Shown piece after piece: positions 43,987 through 58,263 of a stretch of 64,000 nucleotides of DNA. The translations under genes and the position numbers were made by a program. Within the stretch, counting starts at the first letter, position 1. Every line of letters begins with the position of its first letter. Where the stretch lies: the NCBI GenBank assembly GCA_019009955.1, contig CM032228.1, positions 127,839,001-127,903,000 of the forward strand, in the 5' to 3' direction. The DNA is from Riptortus pedestris. Taxonomy: Eukaryota > Arthropoda > Insecta > Hemiptera > Alydidae. The notes below the pieces were generated by a model that had not been told where the DNA came from, ran no database searches, and saw only the letters and a list, made by a program, of their open reading frames with translations.

Positions 43987-46000
43987 AAGATTGGATTAGC
44001 TTATGAACTAAGCAATCTCGTAATTTTCATCACATTACACATAGGTACATTCAGGGTCATTCACATGTTATACCTGTTAAGGGAAAAGTGGTAATTGATA
44101 AATATTACCATAATTGTGTTAAGAATTTCTGTTACCCATTAGTGAAATAAAAATGTTCGAAATATAAAGATTGAATTAGCTAAAGCACTAAATAATCCTT
44201 CCTTAACATTACGAAAGATGTTTTTCCTCTTCAGACATACAATTTTACATGTGAAGCATGTAATATCTATTGGGAGAATATAGGACCTTTTAAGCATTTT
44301 CTAGGGACCAAATAAATGTTATTTTCCATCAGAATATAAAGATGATTGAGCCACCTAAGCATTTATACCTGAGAAACTTTAATTGGCGAACGGAAGCCAG
44401 AAGAAACCTGACGTCTTAGAAATAAATATGGTTTCCCATGAATTATAATTTAGATTAGCTTAAATGCTTACTATCTCTTCATTTTCATCACATACTAATA
44501 ATGCCCTTCCTGTTCAGATTCTCTTGTTAAACAAGTATGTATAAAATGGCGAATGAACGCATATCAACCAATTTATATTTAAAGTAACGACATTAGACAT
44601 AAGTATTGAGTTCCAAGTGTCCCTCCCGCTTCCTTTCAATAGAAGTAGCCCCCCCCCAGGGGTCCGATTACATGGTGTAGCAGTTATCCGCACGATGTTG
44701 ACTCACCAGGGAGCATAGCATTACAGCGTAAGCTAAGCAGATTTCCCACGTGCTGGAGAAAGTACTAATAACTCGCTTAATAATTGAGTTAAGAGAAAAT
44801 GTGTAGAACAGAAATTTTAGAACATCAATAGCTAAACAACACTTGTAGTATAACATTTTTCTATCCGACTCATAGTAACGAAGAAATCTGAAATTTTTCA
44901 AATTCCCTCTCAGAAATATGGAGTATGGTATAGAACAGATGAATATTTTCGAGGTAAGAACTAATATCTTACATACGTTTTGACCTTATCTCAGAATTTA
45001 AAATTCACAAACTCTATAACAGACACTACTTTTAAAATCAGATAATGGAGTAGGAGCGGCAGCTATTTTTCCTTTCTTTTTTTTAAAAGAATAAGTAAAG
45101 CATTCGCAACAAAAATATTGGTAACCCTGTGAGCCGTTACCAATACTGCACAAGACGCTCCCAGTAACCTTACTCAATTTACAGGCACATTACGCCATTT
45201 ATAAAACTGTTATTCCAGTCACCCTTTTGCCATCCAAATTAAAGACGCTATTTACACTTTGAACTTCAAGCCAAGTACTATGAGCTTGAAGGCAAGCACA
45301 AGTTTTTGTTGTGCCTTCAGGATATGAAGATATAGTCCTCAGTACGACCGCTGACAAACTAGCAAAACCAAGCAGAAATCCACCATGACATGAACAACTT
45401 ACCCAAATCTGTAATACTAAATGTTTGGCAAATGGACTGGAATAACACTAGGGGCCACGAAACTAAGCACAATTAAATAATAAAAACGAGTCTGGTCATC
45501 CAGCTTTCGTCAGGGGGAAAGAAGTAGCTTTAACTATATTTCGAATTAGACATTCAAAAGTAGACACTTAATGGCAAACACCAAAAAGCTTAATGTAGGA
45601 TTGGCCCAACGATTAAACATATCCTAACTACAAAATCATCCTACATAATATAATTGAAACACATTTAGACAACAGCACACACAACTTACACCACTATCTT
45701 CGACTAATGGGTATATTTAATGAATTCTAAAATATAAAAATAAATGTTTATTTTTTTTTTTTTCATTCCTCATTAGTTGTTTTCGTATGTACTTTATTTG
45801 TATTAGTTTTTCATTATATTTCTTTTAATCTTTACGTTACTATTGGTATATTTAGTGTCTTAGTACTCTTTAGTACTTGTATTTTATTACCAGCAAAATT
45901 TGATACGACTGGCAATCGCTGAAGATATGAGGCTGATGAGATTTCGAGTAGAAAATTAGTAAATATATAATTTAAACTGTCAAAACATATTAAATTACAG
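43987..46000. other. Intergenic DNA upstream of the second GMC gene
   Basis: A family A fragment lies at about 44720-44910 (minus; GCGTAAGCTAAGCAGATTTC then CCACGTG). A 9-bp hairpin ATTGGTAAC/GTTACCAAT is at 45117-45144. The last 300 bp before 46001 probably hold a 5' noncoding exon or its intron. No gene recognised. Confidence 0.45.
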
Positions 46001-49000
46001 ATGGCCAGAAGCGGAATATCCATCACAGCATTAATACCAACAATTACAGCAATCATAGGATGGGTCAGGTACGGACAAGTTAAGAACCCAGACAATTTGC
46101 AAGATATAGACAAAAGCCCTGCGTTTACACTACCCGAATATGATTTTATTATCATTGGAGGAGGATCTGCAGGTAGATGAACCATTTTAGTAATTCTTAA
46201 ATTATACTGTTTCACTTTTTTTTTTTTTTTTTTTTTTAAATTCTCTCTATAATAATATTGTAAGTAAACATTATTTACTTGGTTTTGTAGGCATTGCCAA
46301 AAAAATTATTTCAATAAAATCTTCAGTCATTGTGATGTTTAATATTTTATAACCTAGAGTGGCGAGTTCGATTCCCGCCTGGGCAAAGGAAATTATTTAG
46401 TGACGAAATTCATTAAATAACGTCCTAAAATCCCAACCTGGCTAGAAAAGGGTGGTAACCTGTAGATAACCCGTCCCGATTAGCCTAAGTTGCAAAAAGT
46501 GAACGTTAATAAATAAAAATAATAATATTTTATGATAGTTCAAAAAGAATTTGAAAAAAAATCTTGCAATTTCAGTTTAACCATAATTGGGCCCGGAGTA
46601 GTGTTCTATCCAAGAGTCCCCTATCAATAAGTTCCGCTTGTAATAAAATTCGACGAAAAGAACACAAATCCCCCGATGAGAGTTGATTTTCAAATCCTAG
46701 GAGTCCACTAGGTGTACGAAACCGCATTCGCTGCAGCCCCGGCTAAAAGAGGAAAGGCAAGCATAAAGATCGGGTTTCTCACCTCAAACAGTACGTTATC
46801 GGTAACCAATAACTTGAGTATCATTAAACGGAATGGAGTAGCTTACAAATATAGTTCCTATTCCTTCATTCACTCCGGAATTACGTATGGTATGGACATC
46901 TAATCTATAACTCAGTGTTCGCTGTTGTAGGTCAGTCGAGTTGGAATGAAAGTAACGGAATTTAAACGAATATATAAAAATGAAATTCAAGGATTTGGCT
47001 ATGGACATTTTATATAAATTTGGTAGGGATAATGTTTTTCACACCGCTCTAGGAACATTGTTGTCCCAAATTAAAAATCTTAGATTTACTTCGATGTCAA
47101 AACTCAAGTATGTTAAGTAAGAAGAAATTATGTTTAGAATATCAAATACGGTCCTAAAATTTTATTTACATTAATGAATTTCGAAATGTTGGCTCCTAAC
47201 ATCCGGGTTTCAAATATACTTTGCTCATTTCTATAAATGAGCAGCAATGGAACTTTCCATTTATTGAATGACGAATATGCCATTTTAGCTCTTAAAAAGA
47301 GTGGTATGTGGTCAAGGAAAAAACAAGCAGGCTGTTAAAACATGCATCCTATACAGAGTGAGCTAAATAGAAAAGGAAACATGGAATGGGAATTCAATAT
47401 TTGGCTGGAAATAAAAGTAAATAACCGCAATCCACATTTTGTGTTATAGTGGCTTTTTAATGGATCATATGATCCCTCGACCAACCCTTGTCTAATGCTT
47501 ATTTGGTGAAACTCATAGTTTCAAACCATTCTGCGTGCATTATTTATATCATGATATAATACTTTCTTTTTAGGAGCAGTTTTGGCAAACAGGCTATCAG
47601 AAGTTCAAGAGTGGAATGTTCTACTCCTCGAGGCTGGTGGGGATGAAAGTATATTGTCAGATATACCTGTTTTTTGTCCATATACTCAACTCTCAGAAAT
47701 GGACTGGCAGTACAAGACTGAACCTCAACAAGGAGCTTGTTTGGGTAATGATGTTAGATGTTTTTTTCAAAGCTATATAATAAAAAATATATAAAGTAAA
47801 TGATTTAGTTATCAATTGTTGCAAGACATTTATTGCATGATGACTAAATGTGAAAGAGTGTTGTTTATATTTTATATCATGCAAAGATTTATTAATAATA
47901 AATGTTCATACGTAGAAAAACAATCATCTTTGGTGTACATTAGATAGTCGTGAAGAATAGAAATTAAATTACTCATAAATCATAATTCGTAAATACTACT
48001 TAACTCAAATATTCTCATAATCTTATTTCCACTTATAATTTTAACCACGGATCCTTTCTACTCTAAAACTATGATATTTTTTTATAAACAGTCGAATATT
48101 TATTCAAGAATTCCAGTAAACCTAATTTTGCGAAAGATTTTCATTGTCCGCAGGGGAAAATATAGGAGCACAATTGAGTCAAAATGTAGTCAAACAAGTC
48201 TTCTCCAGTTAGCACCAAATGATACCGTGAGTGTTTTAATTGCAATTTTTATGCTGAGAAACATAGGTGAGTTAAAAGAAAAATATCTAAGCAGTTCAGG
48301 ATTTAAGTAAATCTATTTATATTTTACCAGTAACTCTATTTATACTTATAAAATAAAAAAAATTGAGGAATAATAATAAATGAATTAAAATAAAATAAAC
48401 ATACTTGTTAAATTAAATTATAAATACTTGCTTAAAAACAGAAATAATGGAAAATCCAACACAACGATCAAATGAAGAACATATTAACTGTGAGGACCCA
48501 AGACTACATCCGTAAGGACAGTTCACCTATACAGACGTATAAACAACTGTGCCACGAGAAACAAACTTCCCCAGGTTAAATGTAAATTAAGTACTCAGTC
48601 AGTACAACTATAGACAGGGTTGAGGCTAGTACCATTGCATTGAAAGCGCTTGCCTCACAAACCCAACGATCGCTAGTATTGACACTATCTATTATATAAC
48701 GTATAGTGGAGGAAACAACCCACTGTTTCATATGCTAAATCATATTTATTTTTTGTAGAACAGCACATTCCGAAGTTTGATATCGTTCAAGTATTTGAGA
48801 GGAATAATAACGGAGGGAAATTAAATTAGTGCGATTAGCAATCGGTAATTAACAATTGATAAAGACACTGAGCCATTCTATCAACTGCAAATGGTTTATA
48901 AAAAGTAAAATAAAATAAAACTGATAATATAAAAAATGGTGATAGAAGTGGAGCTTTGAATCAGCCATAACAGAAGTCTTATTTTCTATTTTGGAATTTT

Positions 49001-52000
49001 AAAGAGAAACTAGACTTCATAGAGAGACTAGAGAAACATTTTCTTCATTGGGAAGGAGAACCCGCAGGAAACAAACTTCACAAGTTTGTCACAAAAGAAT
49101 ATTCCTGATAAGGATTGAGATTTGTTATGTATTAATTAATAGGTATCAGGCAAATCTAATAATATCTAAAACAATTTTAATAGCAAAATAATTATAATTA
49201 GTAAACTCCTAATGAATGAAATGTATAAAACAGCGCACCACTTAAGGCTTCAGAATGACAGTACATTTTGACAGACAGTGTGTGCGCTGAAAGGAACCAA
49301 AACCTAGCCCCATGAGTAGTGGCTTGAAGATCGCTTTGAGGTGTAGATATTTAGATGTATCACTTCCTGATCCTAGAAGCAGACAGGGATTACAGAGAAA
49401 TGTAAAACTTGTTACTATTGGAGCAACCTATTAAGCTATTCCAATTAAAGAATTCTGGATGTGAGAGTTCAATATTTATCATTACAATTACTTAAGTAAT
49501 TGTAATGATAAATAATTATAATAAAATAATATTTATTGTAATACAATTACTTAAGTAATAAAGCCTCAATATTAATTTAAGAGCTAATTCGATTTAAAGT
49601 GAACTATTTACTTTTCTCATTCAAAACTATTTGTTATGTTTTAGGAATGAAAAGTAACCGTTGCAATTGGCCTAGGGGAAAAGTAATTGGCGGCTCAAGT
49701 GTACTGAATTACATGCTGTATGTGAGAGGAAATCGGAAAGATTATGAAAAATGGGAAGTCCTGGGAAATACTGGATGGGGATTCAAGAACGTTTTACGTT
49801 ATTTCAAAAAGAGTGAGGACAACATGAATCCAACATTCAAAAGTTCACCTTACCATTCAAAAGGAGGATACCTAACTGTTACTGAAGCCCCTTGGCATAG
49901 CCTATTAGCAGAAGCATTTGTAAAAGTATGTTTTGTTTATAATTAATATATAATATCATACATAAATGTATATTTATTTACTTACATTAGCAATGGCCAA
50001 GGTTAAGACCATAACCCAAAAAAAGGAAAATTTCATGTGGCTCAGAAGGAAAGTAAATAGGTGTGTGAATCCCCAATTAATTTTAAATTGACCACACACG
50101 GGTGCTGTATTAACTAAGCAGATTTCCCACCTACTGAAATGAAACGCAGGTTATCTCAATTCACCTTCTATACTCCTTTTTTTCAAGTATTAATCAATAT
50201 ATATATATATATATATATAAAATTGTAACCTCTGTCTGCACATTGATTTTTTTCGCGAAATTTCACGATAACTTTTCGTTTCACATGTCATAGACACCAT
50301 AACTGCATTTTGTTTCTTTGGTGTCTGTTTGTTTGTTTACCTTTTCACGCATAAACGGCTGAACCGAATTTTATGGTGTGGTAGTGGGGGTTATAAGGGA
50401 GGCCTGAAATTAAAAATAGCGATATTTCGTTTCCTATTGGTTTCTTGGCAAATACGCATATAACAAAAGTTGTTTATTTTGTTATTTAGAGTAACTTTTG
50501 TTATGTACACTTTTTTCGTATACCGAATTATAAAGGTGTTATACGCTAAACATTATAGAGGGAGTCAACAATTTTATTTGGCACAAAGACTCAACCGAAC
50601 TAAATAAAACTCGGTATGTGTATTAGCACTAACGCCTTCCTTATAATAAGCCATACAAACATTTCTAGGGACGGGCAGGAGTGGGGGTTATAAGGACGCC
50701 TGAAATTAAAAATAGTGATATTCCGTTTCCTATTGGTGTTTCGGCAAATATGCACATAACAAAAGTTGTTTATTTTGTTATGTAGAGAAACTTTTGTTAT
50801 ATACACTATCGTCGAATACCGAATTATAAAGGCGTTATACGCTAAAAATTATTGCGAGTGTCAAGAATATTATTTGGCACAAAAGAGTCCACCGAACTAA
50901 ATAAAACTCGGTATGTGTATTATCTCTGACACCTTAATTATCATAAGTCATACCAATATTTCTAGGGACGGGCAGGAGTGGGGGTTATAAGGGAGGCCTG
51001 AAATTAAAAATAGCGATATTTCTTTTTCTACTGGTTTTTCTGCAAATATGCACATGACAAAAGTTGTTTATTTTGTTATTTAAAGTAACTTTGGTTATAT
51101 TCACTTTTGCTGTATAACATAAACGAGATATGCGTTAAAAACTAAAGCGGAAGCCAACAATTTTGTTGAGCACAAACGATTGAACCGAATTTAACAAAAC
51201 TTGGTATGCGAATTAGAATTAATTCTTCCATGATTATAAGCTACATTAAAATGTTTAGGTTCAAACGAGAGTGGGGGTTATAAGACAGGCCTGAGATAAA
51301 AATTCGCAATTTTCATTTACTATTTTTTTTTCGGCTAACGTGCACATAGCTAAAGTTGTTTACTTTTGTTATTTAAAGTAACTTTTGTTGTATTCACTTT
51401 TGCCGTAAATGAAGTTAACACAGCATATACGCTAAATCCATAGCGGGAGTCAATCATTTTATTAGTGCTTATTTAAGTGTTTTTAATAAATGCATATTAT
51501 AACAAAAAATGTTATGTTTTAGTCTTATATGATAGTTGCAAGTATGATTCGGATTAGTGAGCTTATAAAACTCCGGCGCCTCCTCATTTATTTATTTATT
51601 TTCCCTATAACTTTGTTATTTATTTCTAATAGAATATAAACTATAAGAGCATTTCTGGTATTTAATATATACTCGATATGAATGTTTAAAGTATTACTAG
51701 GTTGCAGGGGGGCTCTCTTCCCCTCATCTAGCTTTTTGAACATAAATGAAATTATGTTTAGGGATCTATTATTTAGTTCCATCAGGGAGATAAATTATTA
51801 AAATAATATTCTGAAGCAATATTCTAAGGAAAACAACGATGATAACGCTCCTGCCAGAGCGGAAATGGACGGGAGGTAATTGAGTTTAGTTATTTCCTGT
51901 GGAATGCTGCCACGACTGGAAGTGATTTCCACTGAGGCTTACTAATACGAATATAATCTTATGTATAAAACTATGCTAAAACTATATGTGCTTGGCTTGA

Positions 52001-52315
52001 TTTTTGGCAGAAAATATGTTCATTATAGAAGATATTTAATTGTGATAAATGCTACCCATGATTATGGTTTGAATTATTCAAAAACCGTGAGTCAAAAAGT
52101 CGTGAGGGATAAATTGGGAACCCATTTTCATATATTCTTCAAAACTAAAATTTCTATTCTATTAACCCTGAATGTTACACTTTAGGATTGGCTGTTTTGA
52201 AAAAACAATACATCGTGGAGGGAAGTGCAATTGTACACATTGAAGTCTTGCTATAAAAATACAATCATTAGTCAGTCAGCAATGATTTCCCGGGCATCGC
52301 CGGGTACCTTAGCTA

Positions 52316-52397
<82 letters not shown>

Positions 52398-54151
52398 TGA
52401 AACCTCTGTCTCGACGTTGATTTTTTCTCGAAATTTCACGATACCTTTTCGTTTCACATGCCATAGACACAAAATCTGCAATTTGTTGCTTTCGTGTCTG
52501 TTTGTTTATTTTGTTACCTTTTCACGCATAAACGGCTGAACCGAATTTTATGAAACTTGGTATGTATATTACTACTAACCCAACTTAGACTTTAGGCTAT
52601 ATTAATATTTTCTGAGATGGACAGGAGTGGAGGTTATAAGGGAAGACTGAAATTAAAATAGTGACATTTCGTTTCGTATTGGTTTCTCAACAAATATGCA
52701 CATGACAAAAGTTGTTTATTTTGTTATTTAGAGTAACTTTTGTAATATCCACATTAGTCGTTTAACAAAGTATAAACAAGATATACACTAAAAACAAAAG
52801 CGGGAGCCAACAATTTTATTGCGCATTAAAAATTGAACCGAACTTAGCAAAACTCGATATGTGAATTAGCATTAATTCTTCCATGATTATAAGCTATATT
52901 AAACTTTTTAGGTTCAAACGGGAGTGGGTGTTATAAGGGAGGCCTGAAATAAAAATTCGCAATATTTCTAACGTGCATATAACAAAAGTTGCTTACATTG
53001 TTATTTAGAGTAACATTTGTTTTATTCATTTTCTCGTATAACAATGTACGAGAATATTAATATTTCTACACATGTAATTTGCGTACAAATATTGATATGC
53101 TCAACAATTCTTTCTTATAAGATCTATCAGGAACCCCACCTGGATAAATTAATTCAAATCTATGTTAATATTTTACCCTTAATAATTCAAACCTTTGTTA
53201 TTTAATGAACGCCAAAAACAGATTTCACCAAGTAAAGTATACTGCCTCCTCCTCCCCTCTTCTCCCAAACATTAATTCATGAGAAACGCCAGTTTGCCCT
53301 TAAGTGTATTTAATGCTTTATTTAAATAAAACGTGAAAATTATTTTAACAAATAGTTTTCGTATTGTAAACATAATGTAATCAGATTTGAAAATATAATT
53401 TAATGTACTACAGGATTTAGATCCTAAATGAGTTGACACCACATTATACAGGAGGTGAAACATACGTGCTTCATTAAACAATATCTCACTTTTGGGTTCC
53501 TTTTTGGTGGTTAACACATAACTGAATGAATAAATAATGCAACAAGACCTCAGAATCTTCAAACATTTTGAGTAGACATTCTCCATTTCTCATGTCAAAA
53601 TTAACACTTGAATTTTTAAAGCACTGTAATTTACCAAGATATAAATTAAAAAATTACAATTTTACTATTGGCTAAAAAATAATCCATAAATTAATGTTTA
53701 CTGGAAATCATAGGTTGTTAAACAAAAATTGGCATGTTTAAAACTATTAAAAACAATGCTGTATGATACTTGTATGTTGTTGAAAATCATTATTATGTTT
53801 TAGGCTGGTGAAGAAATGGGATACAAAATAAGAGATACGAATGGGCAATATCAGTCAGGGTTTATGATTGCTCAAGGAACTACGAGAAATGGATCGAGGT
53901 GCAGTACAGCTAAAGCATTTTTGAGACCTATACGCAAAAGAAAAAATTTACATATTAGTTTAAATTCTCATGTAAGTAAAGGAAACAAAAAGTTTGTTTA
54001 TTTGATTACAGTTAATATCAAACAGAGCTCGATATTACCTAACACATATGAATAGATTATATAAAGATGTTAAAATATAAACATAATATTATTAGTAATC
54101 TTTGATTCGATTATATCTCAAACCAAATTGATACAGGTAATACCTATAGAA

Positions 54152-54207
<56 letters not shown>

Positions 54208-56692
54208 GGGTGGGTTTGCTCGGAAATCATGACTGCGTTGCTCGGGGATTCTGATAATGACTCTAATTTCTTTTGGCTTTAATATGCGCAATATTTTTAC
54301 ATTTCCCGTCTCAAGTCTTTAACTTACTATTTATCCTAGTAACTATAGTGTGCTTATAGAATTGTTACTCAAAAAGAAGAGAAAAAATGAGTTCTTGATC
54401 AATCTCTCTCAACTGTTCAAAATATTGTTTACAATACAAACAATAATCATGGATAGCAATCATTCAAGTACCATAGGCCATTAATATCATAATGAAGGAC
54501 AGCATTGCTTATTATAAACCATGCAAGAATACAAATTTATTTTCCCAAAAGTGGCCCAAAACAATGATGTTATCTATTTTATGCATTAAAAATAATAATA
54601 AATAACTGAAGAAGGATACATAGTTGTACTTACTTATGCTCTGCTATGTTATCATTAGTGGATCAATGTTCATAATTAGCAGACGTAAATGGGAACACCT
54701 CCCCAGCACTTTCAATCCTCCTTAACATTGTTTTGCTTAAATAATTTATGATATTTAAAGAAATATTTCTGGGGAGAACATAACATCACAAAAAGAACAA
54801 ATAATAAATTTTGTATTAGTTATTATCATGTAAAGTTTAATAAGTACATTCAGTGTGAATCGTTAAAATTGTGACACACCTAACTAACTAAATAATAAGT
54901 ACATGTGGTCTACTGGTTTAAACACGCCATTCAATGTTAAGATGTAATTTAAAACAAACATAATCACTACTTTCAATTATTAAGCATCAACTACCTCTTC
55001 CCGCCAAAAGCCGCCCTAAGTCGACTGGTTCAAAGGCCAGGAACTTACTGTGTTATCTCCTCACAACTTCTGCTCAATTATTTGGTTTAAATTATAGCAA
55101 CTTCAGTTATTCTATTTATTAAACCCTAGGAATGCTTAAATGCAAGTCTAAAAACATAACATAATTGTTCAAAAACCAATACAAAATTAAATATTGCGAT
55201 TTTTCAATTCAGGCTTCACTTATAACTTCACTCCTGCTCGCCCGAAGAAAATTTAATATAGGTTATTTTGATGGAGGAGGTAATGGTAATTCACATTCCG
55301 AGTTTAGTTGAGTTCGGTTTAGTCTTTTATGTCTTTTAAAATTGTTCATGCCCGTCATAGTTTTTAGAGAATATCTCGTTTATACTTCGGTATACGACAA
55401 AAAAAAAGAAGTGTATATAACGAAACAAAACAACAATAAACAACTTTTGTTAGGTGCATATTTGTTATTTCGTATAACAATGTATAAATTAAGTAATTTG
55501 CATAGAAATATTGCAAATTGTGTATTATTGTACACAATAATTCTTTCCAAAGTATGAACCTCAATATATGAACTTCTTTAATAATTTGAATCTATGTTAT
55601 TTTTTTTAACGAAGAGTAAAGTGTATTGCTCAGTATAGCGGGAGACAACAATTTTATTGAACAATAATGACTAAACCAAAGTAAGCAAAACCCCACCCCA
55701 TATGTAAATCAGCATTAACTCTTGGGCATTATATGAAAATCGATACACTTCGTTTCCTATTTATTTTTTGGCAAACATGCACATATCAGAAGGTGTTTAT
55801 TTTATTATTTAGAGTAACTTTTATTACATTCACTTTTGTCATACAACGAAATATATACGAGATATATGCTAAAAACTATAGCAGGAGTCAGCAATTTTAT
55901 TAGTACTCATTAAAGTGTTTTAATGTAGGCATATAGTGACAAATGATGTTATGTTTTAAGACTTGTAGGATATTTCGAAGTATCATTCGGATTAATGAGG
56001 TTATAAATCTCTGCCCCCCACCCCCTCATTGGTCATTTATTTTAATTAGAAAATAACTTTGTTATTTATTTCCAATAGAAATTTAAGCTATAAGAGCATT
56101 TTGATTATTTAATTTGTATAATGTATTATTTAAACAAAGTTATGCTGAATTTGTACATGTGATAGCAGAATCTGTGCCCACCCAAACTCTTAAATTGTGG
56201 TTTATATAACCTTATTTCCTCCGAAATGTTGACGTTATCGAAGTGACTATGTACTATCTATAAATATTAAACGTTAAATGGTAATGTCATTACAACAAAA
56301 GACAATATGAGTTTAAACTCAATTTGAAATGAGGTTGCAGGGAGGGCTGTCTTTTCCTAACCTCACTTTTAGAATATAAATTAAATTGTATATACATTAC
56401 TAGAAAATTCAATTTTTTTATTGTTTTGAACAAGTAATTTAAGTAAAGCAATGTTGACAACACTCAAGCGGAAGTTGTAGTGAGACTAACACATCTAATT
56501 GTGTTAACTTATTTCCTGTGAAGTATTGTATTTGCTTTCTACTCCCATTTACTGTTATGCATATAACTAAGCTCCACAATGTGGACTCGGGTTGGTTTTC
56601 AAGAGCAAATAAGAGATGATATATAATTATAATAAATCCTTGCCAAAAAAAAAAAAAAAAAAAAAATAAAATGCAATTATCATTTAGCTTCA

Positions 56693-56748
<56 letters not shown>

Positions 56749-57655
56749 TTGACCATCAGCCAGTGACGATGGTCTTCACCGACAGGTATGACAACATATA
56801 TAATACTAGCTAAGGTACCCGGCTTCGCTCGGGAATTCATTTGAGGTTTAATGATGATGGTATTTTTTTTGGCAAGTCTTTACTTTCCACAATATTTTAA
56901 CATTTCCCAATGTATACCCGTCATTGCTGTGGATTTGTTAATAATAAAATTATTTGTTATGTAAGGCTTCACTGTCCTCAATATTTTTATATTTCCGTCT
57001 CCTGTACATGCTTTTTTTTTTTTAATATATATAATTCATAATCATAGAAAGTATTCTAGTAGTTTGAATTAAACTTCCAGTCCCTTGATACGGTACAAAG
57101 ACCCACAGTGACTGAAAACCGAACAGAAAATGTAATATACTGCGAATTTTTATTTCAGGCTTCTCTAATTACCCCCCTCCCCCTCCCATTTGAACCTAAA
57201 GAATTTAATATAGCTTATAATCGTTTAAGAATTAATGTTGATTCCCATTATAGTTTTTAGTGTATAACTCATTTATACTTCCGCATACGGCAAAAGTGTA
57301 TATAACAAAAGTTACTCTAAATAAAATAATAACCAACTTTTGTTATATGCATATTTGAAGAAAAACCAATAGGAAACAAAATATCGCTATTTTTAATTTG
57401 AGGCCCCCCTTATTTACCCCCACTCCTATTCGTCTCAGAGAATATTAATATAGCCTAAAGTCTAAGTTAGGTTAGTAGTAATATACATACCATATTTCAT
57501 AAAATTCGGTTCAGCCGTTTATGCGTGAAAAGGTAATAAACAAACAAACAAACATACACAAAAGAAACAAAATGCAGTTATGATGCTTATGACATCTGAA
57601 ACGAAAAAGTATCTTGAAATTTTGTGAATAAAATCAATGTACAGACAGAGGTTAC

Positions 57656-57722
<67 letters not shown>

Positions 57723-57874
57723 GGGAATGAATGCTATATCATGCTACACTCCCATTGATAGGAGAGGGCATTGGAATAGCCTTAATTAGATTTCCATGGG
57801 AAACCATTTATTCCAACCTACAATGGTGTGTTACAAAGTTTGCGAATTACTTGCTTGCTAATTAATTTTATTTA

Positions 57875-57927
<53 letters not shown>

Positions 57928-58222
57928 TTCAACAATTCGTTTGCAGATGAATAATTATCCCCAGGACATTAATGATGATAAATAATTCCAGAATCAGAAA
58001 GATGTAGTCTTCCTGCATATTTCAAATTTCATATTTAGGGCTGTTGTAACATCTACTTGTTACCTGTTAAGATACAAAAAATATGTCTACAGCCATTTAT
58101 CATAAAAAGACATTGTAAATTACTTTCAAATGATACCATGTTAAGTGAGGTGCATCGAAACATTTGGTTTAATTAATTTAATAATAGCACAAGGAAGTCA
58201 TATGGTTCCCACATTAGATTTT

Positions 58223-58263
<41 letters not shown>

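Noticed and set aside
45926..45952. CTGATGA...GAAA hammerhead-like pattern on the plus strand
   Set aside because: The intervening bases do not form a convincing stem II and no flanking stems pair.
45832..46215. 127-codon minus-strand frame over GMC exon 1
   Set aside because: Antisense to a splice-bounded exon carrying the FAD-binding motif.
50219..52316. Regularly spaced repeats as a CRISPR-like array
   Set aside because: Units are about 295 bp with similarity throughout, in a eukaryotic intron and inside a mobile element.
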